From Solimicrobium sp040544425 (GTDB lineage: Bacteria > Pseudomonadota > Gammaproteobacteria > Burkholderiales > Burkholderiaceae_D), in the NCBI GenBank assembly GCA_040544425.1, contig JBEONO010000011.1:71071-135070 (forward strand): a stretch of DNA of 64,000 nucleotides, written 5' to 3'. A program made the position numbers and the translations under genes. Positions 61,560 through 64,000 of this stretch are shown here, in pieces. Position 1 is the stretch's first letter; every line of letters begins with the position of its first letter. Under the pieces are notes generated by a model. The model was not told the origin of the DNA, made no database searches, and saw nothing but the letters and a program-made list of their open reading frames with translations.

Positions 61560-61588
61560 GGCGTTCTCGCACAAGGACCAACTCACGC

Positions 61589-61618
61589 AGGCTGGGTCAA
61601 ATAACCCAGCCTTGTATT
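61589..61618. terminator. Bidirectional terminator between two convergent genes
   Basis: A 9-bp stem (AGGCTGGGT, 61589-61597, with ACCCAGCCT, 61604-61612) and 6-nt loop are followed by TGTATTT. It lies between the small periplasmic protein gene and the convergent PEP-CTERM gene and could serve both. The T-tract is interrupted, so efficiency is uncertain. Confidence 0.7.
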
Positions 61619-61630
61619 TACTGCGCCAAA

Positions 61631-62335
61631 TTAGCTCTGCGAATTGCGACGACGAAGCAATGCGCCAATTCCCAACAGGCCTGCCAAGAACATCATTGAC
61701 GTAGTTGGTTCTGGCACTGGAGCTGCGACAGCTGAATATTGCAGGCTCAGAAAACCACTACCACTAAATGGAAGTGTCCAGCCCACATTTGGTATCGTGC
61801 TGAAATACGCATTGCCAATTCCGAATCCTGAGGTGTCGTTGGCCGTTTGGGTACGCGACAATTGAATGCCAGTCACTTTTGGATCATTGCTGGTCAGGTA
61901 GGCAATGTATTTGGTATTTGCGCTCAGGTTCAAACCGAGGTTGTCGAATTCAAAAGTTGTAAAGCCACCAGTGGAATTGTAGGTCTCGAAAGTCGCGTTT
62001 GCTGTGGTCAGCAGTGCCGGCCCAACTGAATTGATTGCCTGATTTTTACTGTTGGTGGTTGGGTTCCACTTGGCTACATTTAGCTGCACGGAAGGCGCCG
62101 TATTACCAAGTGCATAGAAACTGAATGAAGACAGTGAAAAGTCCGATGGCAACGAGAAAACTTCACCTACTTCAGGCGAGTCTCCGCTCGGATTTGGCGT
62201 GTTACCAAAGTAAGCTAACGGCAAACCAGTATTGGCACCGCCTGGTACATCAGTATAGTTAACAGCAGAGGCGTTCCCGGCTGAGATTACCAAAATGCAG
62301 GCGGCCATCTTCAGCAAATTTACAAATTTAGTCAT
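61631..62335 (-). CDS. PEP-CTERM sorting domain protein
   Basis: A 234-residue exported protein. The signal peptide ends at NASA. The C-terminus carries VPEP, then a hydrophobic helix (MMFLAGLLGIGALL) and an RRR anchor, the complete exosortase sorting signal. The mature domain is Asn/Thr/Ser-rich and beta-like. It should be cleaved and linked to the exopolysaccharide matrix by an exosortase encoded elsewhere. It is a single gene. Confidence 0.93.
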   Translation of the reverse strand: MTKFVNLLKMAACILVISAGNASAVNYTDVPGGANTGLPLAYFGNTPNPSGDSPEVGEVFSLPSDFSLSSFSFYALGNTAPSVQLNVAKWNPTTNSKNQAINSVGPALLTTANATFETYNSTGGFTTFEFDNLGLNLSANTKYIAYLTSNDPKVTGIQLSRTQTANDTSGFGIGNAYFSTIPNVGWTLPFSGSGFLSLQYSAVAAPVPEPTTSMMFLAGLLGIGALLRRRNSQS

Positions 62336-62634
62336 GATTATTCCTTCGATTTGATTTATCCATTAACTGCGGCGTGTGGTTCAATTGGAGTGTCGCGGTT
62401 TCAACCCCGCTTACATTAATCATCGCACACGAATGACAAAGTAATTTGTCAGGCAGTGGTCGATTATGTGGGCCAATCAGCCTATATCCGGTATTAATTG
62501 CCAGACCTTACCGGAAGGTAAAATCCTCGCCCACAAAGAATTCGCATTTCGCTAATATCATCTCCGACGGGCTCGGCATCTCCAGCATGCCCAATTGCGG
62601 TTTGCAAAGTGGACTGCAATAGCAAGGTTTTTTT

Positions 62635-62805
62635 ATGGTTCTATTTAGCGTATTTGAGCAGATTTTATCTATTGGATTGGGGCTAATCTGCCTGCAAAGT
62701 GCCCTAAAGCGACATACGGCAATCTCGACACCGGTCATTCAAAAAGCAGCTAATTGGGTAAATAGATCAGGTCACCTTGATTTGGAAGCAACTTCCAAAA
62801 GCTAG
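62635..62805 (+). CDS. Possible 56-residue hydrophobic small protein
   Basis: A short frame starting MVLFSVFEQILSIGLGLI, with a hydrophobic N-terminal half that could span or enter the membrane, then a charged tail ending EATSKS. An AAGG element lies about 8 nt upstream. Its stop overlaps the stop of the convergent membrane protein gene. No homology is evident, and it may be a chance frame in an otherwise empty 466-bp gap (62336-62801). Confidence 0.3.
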   Translation: MVLFSVFEQILSIGLGLICLQSALKRHTAISTPVIQKAANWVNRSGHLDLEATSKS

Positions 62806-63275
62806 ACTTCTTCCTTTTTGAAAACGGAAAATAGAATTATTAGCACGGGAATTCCAATCATCATCAGGACAGTCATCACAATGGCATAAGAAAAATTTGA
62901 GCCGGGAAAACCGATGATGGAAATGTCTGGATCGGAACTAACATAACTTATAGGCACAGTACTCCCAACATTTTGTGGCCCGCACTTTAGCCCAGCATCC
63001 AATGAATCCGCCTCTTTTTGAAATGTTCGAGCTCCGACTTGATAGTCATAAAAAATATGGCCATGATTTTCACAATCAACGCTTCGAATTACAGCGGTAG
63101 CGTGTACACCATTTTCTTTTAGCTGATAGGACTCTGATATTTGCGGCCAGCGTACACAGAGAATCATTGCGACAGAAAAAACGTAAAAAAAGAGATATTT
63201 TTTCTTTGGTAGAAAAAAATAAGCCGCCAACAATATGCCTGAAAAAAATGGGAGCGATACGACGGTAAGTTTCAT
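62802..63275 (-). CDS. DUF3592-like membrane protein
   Basis: A 157-residue protein with two N-terminal helices and one C-terminal helix (VMTVLMMIGIPVLIILFSVF) flanking an extracytoplasmic beta-type domain. ATAVIRSVDCENHGHIFYDYQVG and VPISYVSSDPDISI resemble DUF3592-type proteins; this is a pattern judgement. It overlaps the preceding signal-peptidase-like gene by 4 bp, so the two are coupled. Base composition is more AT-rich than most of the window. Confidence 0.7.
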   Translation of the reverse strand: MKLTVVSLPFFSGILLAAYFFLPKKKYLFFYVFSVAMILCVRWPQISESYQLKENGVHATAVIRSVDCENHGHIFYDYQVGARTFQKEADSLDAGLKCGPQNVGSTVPISYVSSDPDISIIGFPGSNFSYAIVMTVLMMIGIPVLIILFSVFKKEEV

Positions 63276-63886
63276 TTTTTAATTTCGCTAGGGTGATAAA
63301 TACCGATAATATTGTCAATTGGAATCATCCCCCATTTCGAACTTCCTCGATTGTCACCAATTACAAATACAGAATTTGGAGGTACAGGGCAAATAAACTC
63401 GTTAATTTGTTCTTCACAGGATTCATTAGATGGATCTACTGAATTTCCATTCTGCATCGAAAGATTTTTGTAGTTAAGACTTGGGCGATCATATAGCAAT
63501 ATTGAATGTCTGATGGTGCCGGTCGTGACCGCATATTCCGGGTACGATTTAATTCCACGCCCCGAGCTTTCTGTGCTCTCAAAATCGCGTAAATACTCAT
63601 ACGCCTCTGGAACGCCATTGATATTTAACGCACCGTTTTTCTTTGAAAATTTAATCAGATCATGGGGTAAGCCTACAATCCTAGAAATATTTTTGCGACC
63701 ATCCTTTCCAAAAACCGAAATACAGCCCACACACACATTCTTGTTCAATTCGAACAAAACAATATCGAAATGATTCCTGTATGGATCGAATTCCGCATAG
63801 GTTGGCAGCATGCCGCCGCCGGTTATCTTCACAATGTGTGGAGTAACAAAAATCCTAAACAGGACTAGCGCTATAACCAATAACAA
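63272..63886 (-). CDS. Signal peptidase I-like protein lacking the catalytic dyad
   Basis: About 204 residues of the S26 signal peptidase fold: a membrane helix (LVIALVLFRIF), a box-B-like segment, a box-D-like ISRIVGLPHDLI and box E (VFVIGDNRGSSKWGMIPID). Where active enzymes read SGSM with the nucleophile Ser, this protein reads GGGM; where the general-base Lys precedes RxVGLPGD, it reads Ser. It is therefore probably non-catalytic. The annotated start is TTG at 63886. The frame stays open to the window edge, through repeat DNA, so the true start may lie outside or be disrupted. It overlaps the DUF3592-like gene. Confidence 0.75.
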   Translation of the reverse strand: MLLVIALVLFRIFVTPHIVKITGGGMLPTYAEFDPYRNHFDIVLFELNKNVCVGCISVFGKDGRKNISRIVGLPHDLIKFSKKNGALNINGVPEAYEYLRDFESTESSGRGIKSYPEYAVTTGTIRHSILLYDRPSLNYKNLSMQNGNSVDPSNESCEEQINEFICPVPPNSVFVIGDNRGSSKWGMIPIDNIIGIYHPSEIKK

Positions 63887-63911
63887 TAATATCTTTAAAG
63901 CTATTTTGGGT

Positions 63912-64000
63912 ATTCTGGTCCATCGTGACCGGTCATTCTGGCATCGTGACCGGCCATTCCGATTGAACGTGACCGACCGTTCTGGTTTATCGTGACCGAT
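63912..64000. repeat. Tandem ~22-bp repeats resembling an IS21-family end
   Basis: CGTGACCG recurs at 63924, 63945, 63968 and 63991, spaced 21, 23 and 23 bp. The units read roughly ATTCTGG, then 3-6 variable bases, then ATCGTGACCGGYC. Several direct repeats at an element terminus are typical of IS21-like insertion sequences (istAB), as I recall them. The array runs off the window, and no transposase is visible. The repeats begin about 26 bp upstream of the TTG start of the signal-peptidase-like gene. Confidence 0.6.

Noticed and set aside
63912..64000. CRISPR array from regularly spaced CGTGACCG repeats
   Set aside because: The units are about 22 bp, directly adjacent with no spacers of CRISPR length, and no cas genes are visible. 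They fit an insertion-sequence end better.

Overview
The window looks like a chromosomal segment of a betaproteobacterium of the Burkholderiales, most likely Oxalobacteraceae (Undibacterium or Herminiimonas type). This is inferred from the tyrS-dtd and dusB-fis-purH-ruvC gene orders, moderate GC, GTG/TTG starts, a PEP-CTERM protein, a HiPIP and the style of the c-di-GMP proteins. No rRNA, tRNA, prophage or CRISPR array was seen. The left edge cuts tyrS. The right edge lies in AT-richer accessory DNA with tandem repeats resembling an IS21-type end.

Layout. 0-8 kb is housekeeping: tyrS (partial), dtd, a histidine phosphatase, a diguanylate cyclase, then dusB-fis-purH-ruvC. 8-16 kb separates ruvC from ruvAB: an HD-GYP response regulator, a convergent GAF-GAF histidine kinase, a GlxA-type regulator, a two-subunit molybdenum hydroxylase and tcdA. 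16.8-21.2 kb runs from pdxH to ruvAB. Its pdxH-ruvA junction is a tandem duplication carrying two different toxin-antitoxin (TA) modules. 21.2-23.6 kb holds a periplasmic chorismate mutase, a hydratase and an aldo/keto reductase.

23.7-36.8 kb is a coherent oligosaccharide-uptake locus: TonB-dependent receptor, ROK sugar kinase, membrane histidine kinase, FixJ/LuxR-type response regulator, CUT1 ABC transporter (binding protein, two permeases, ATPase) and a signal-less GH9 hydrolase. The receptor and the ABC operon share one upstream element at identical internal spacing, so the embedded two-component system probably controls both. The inferred route is outer-membrane import, ABC import, cytoplasmic hydrolysis by GH9 and phosphorylation by the ROK kinase. 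The substrate is a beta-glucan or chito/glucosamine oligosaccharide.

36.9-52 kb is mixed: amidase, orphan HigA, MFS transporter, a large beta-propeller diguanylate cyclase, an AhpD-like protein, HiPIP, DUF817, unknown secreted proteins, a divergent Lgt-like protein, a PIN/Phd TA module, ung and a carbohydrate porin. 52.3-60 kb has a paired inverted repeat, then two minus-strand operons: pqiA-pqiA-pqiB-pqiC (envelope lipid transport) and sbp-cysT-cysW-cysA (sulfate uptake). 60-64 kb holds a His-rich secreted protein, thpR, a small periplasmic protein, a PEP-CTERM protein, a membrane protein and a signal-peptidase-I homologue that appears to lack both catalytic residues.

The strongest leads are the duplicated pdxH/ruvA border with two TA modules, the shared cis-element of the saccharide locus, and the apparently inactive signal peptidase beside the terminal repeats.
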